Origin: an uncultured Bacillota bacterium
GTDB taxonomy: Bacteria; Bacillota_I; Bacilli_A; RF39; UBA660
Direction of reading: 5' to 3'
Assembly: GCA_905205665.1 (NCBI GenBank)
Contig: CAJLEF010000022.1
Span: 1 to 5,654, forward strand
DNA length: 5,654 nt
The notes below the pieces were generated by a model. That model saw nothing but the letters and a program-made list of their open reading frames with translations, was not told the DNA's origin and searched no databases. Positions 5,635-5,654 of the stretch are shown piece by piece; the stretch's first letter is position 1; every line of letters begins with the position of its first letter. The position numbers and the translations under genes were made by a program.

Positions 5635-5654
5635 CGCTAAGGCCTATAAGGCCC

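Noticed and set aside
5641..5654. GGCC-TATAA-GGCC repeat at the right edge
   Set aside because: Two copies of a 4-bp self-complementary word at the window end are too little to call a repeat or attachment site.
1..5654. CRISPR array, tRNA, insertion sequence or phage genes
   Set aside because: There are no regularly spaced repeats, cloverleaf sequence, transposase or phage protein in the window.

Overview
The window comes from an AT-rich, walled bacterium of the Bacillota type, using the standard genetic code: tryptophan is TGG and TGA is not read through. The key evidence is a minus-strand set of division and wall genes in the order rsmH, ftsL, class B penicillin-binding protein. The last of these carries C-terminal PASTA repeats, as in Bacillus PbpB/SpoVD and streptococcal PBP2x. 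Together with the low GC this suggests a member of the Bacilli or a related gut lineage. The exact taxon cannot be read from this window.

Layout. Positions 1-122 are the left edge and hold a hairpin, a 14-bp perfect palindrome and a good intrinsic terminator for the minus-strand operon. Positions 123-3501 hold three tightly packed minus-strand genes: rsmH (16S rRNA C1402 N4-methyltransferase) overlaps ftsL by 8 bp, and the Shine-Dalgarno of the PBP gene sits on the ftsL stop codon. FtsL and the PBP work together at the septum. RsmH is the ribosome-maturation gene that traditionally heads this cluster. The usual mraZ is not in front of rsmH, and mraY does not follow the PBP, because the transcript appears to end at a terminator at 50-79.

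Positions 3502-3939 form a 438-bp divergent intergenic region with no convincing gene. It contains a 65-nt imperfect palindrome near rsmH, smaller hairpins, a 12-nt inverted repeat that competes with one of them, and three AAAGTAA repeats in 10-bp helical phase. A promoter (TTCAAA, 17 nt, TATAAT) and a GGTGAT ribosome-binding site face right.

Positions 3940-5589 encode a polytopic membrane protein of the GT-C glycosyltransferase type (DE motif after the first membrane segment, HPP motif before the second). It probably moves a sugar from a polyprenyl-phosphate carrier to an extracellular acceptor. A terminator follows at 5605-5634.

I see no clear evidence of a wholly new system. The least explained part is the intergenic region between rsmH and the glycosyltransferase, with its structured leader and phased repeats.
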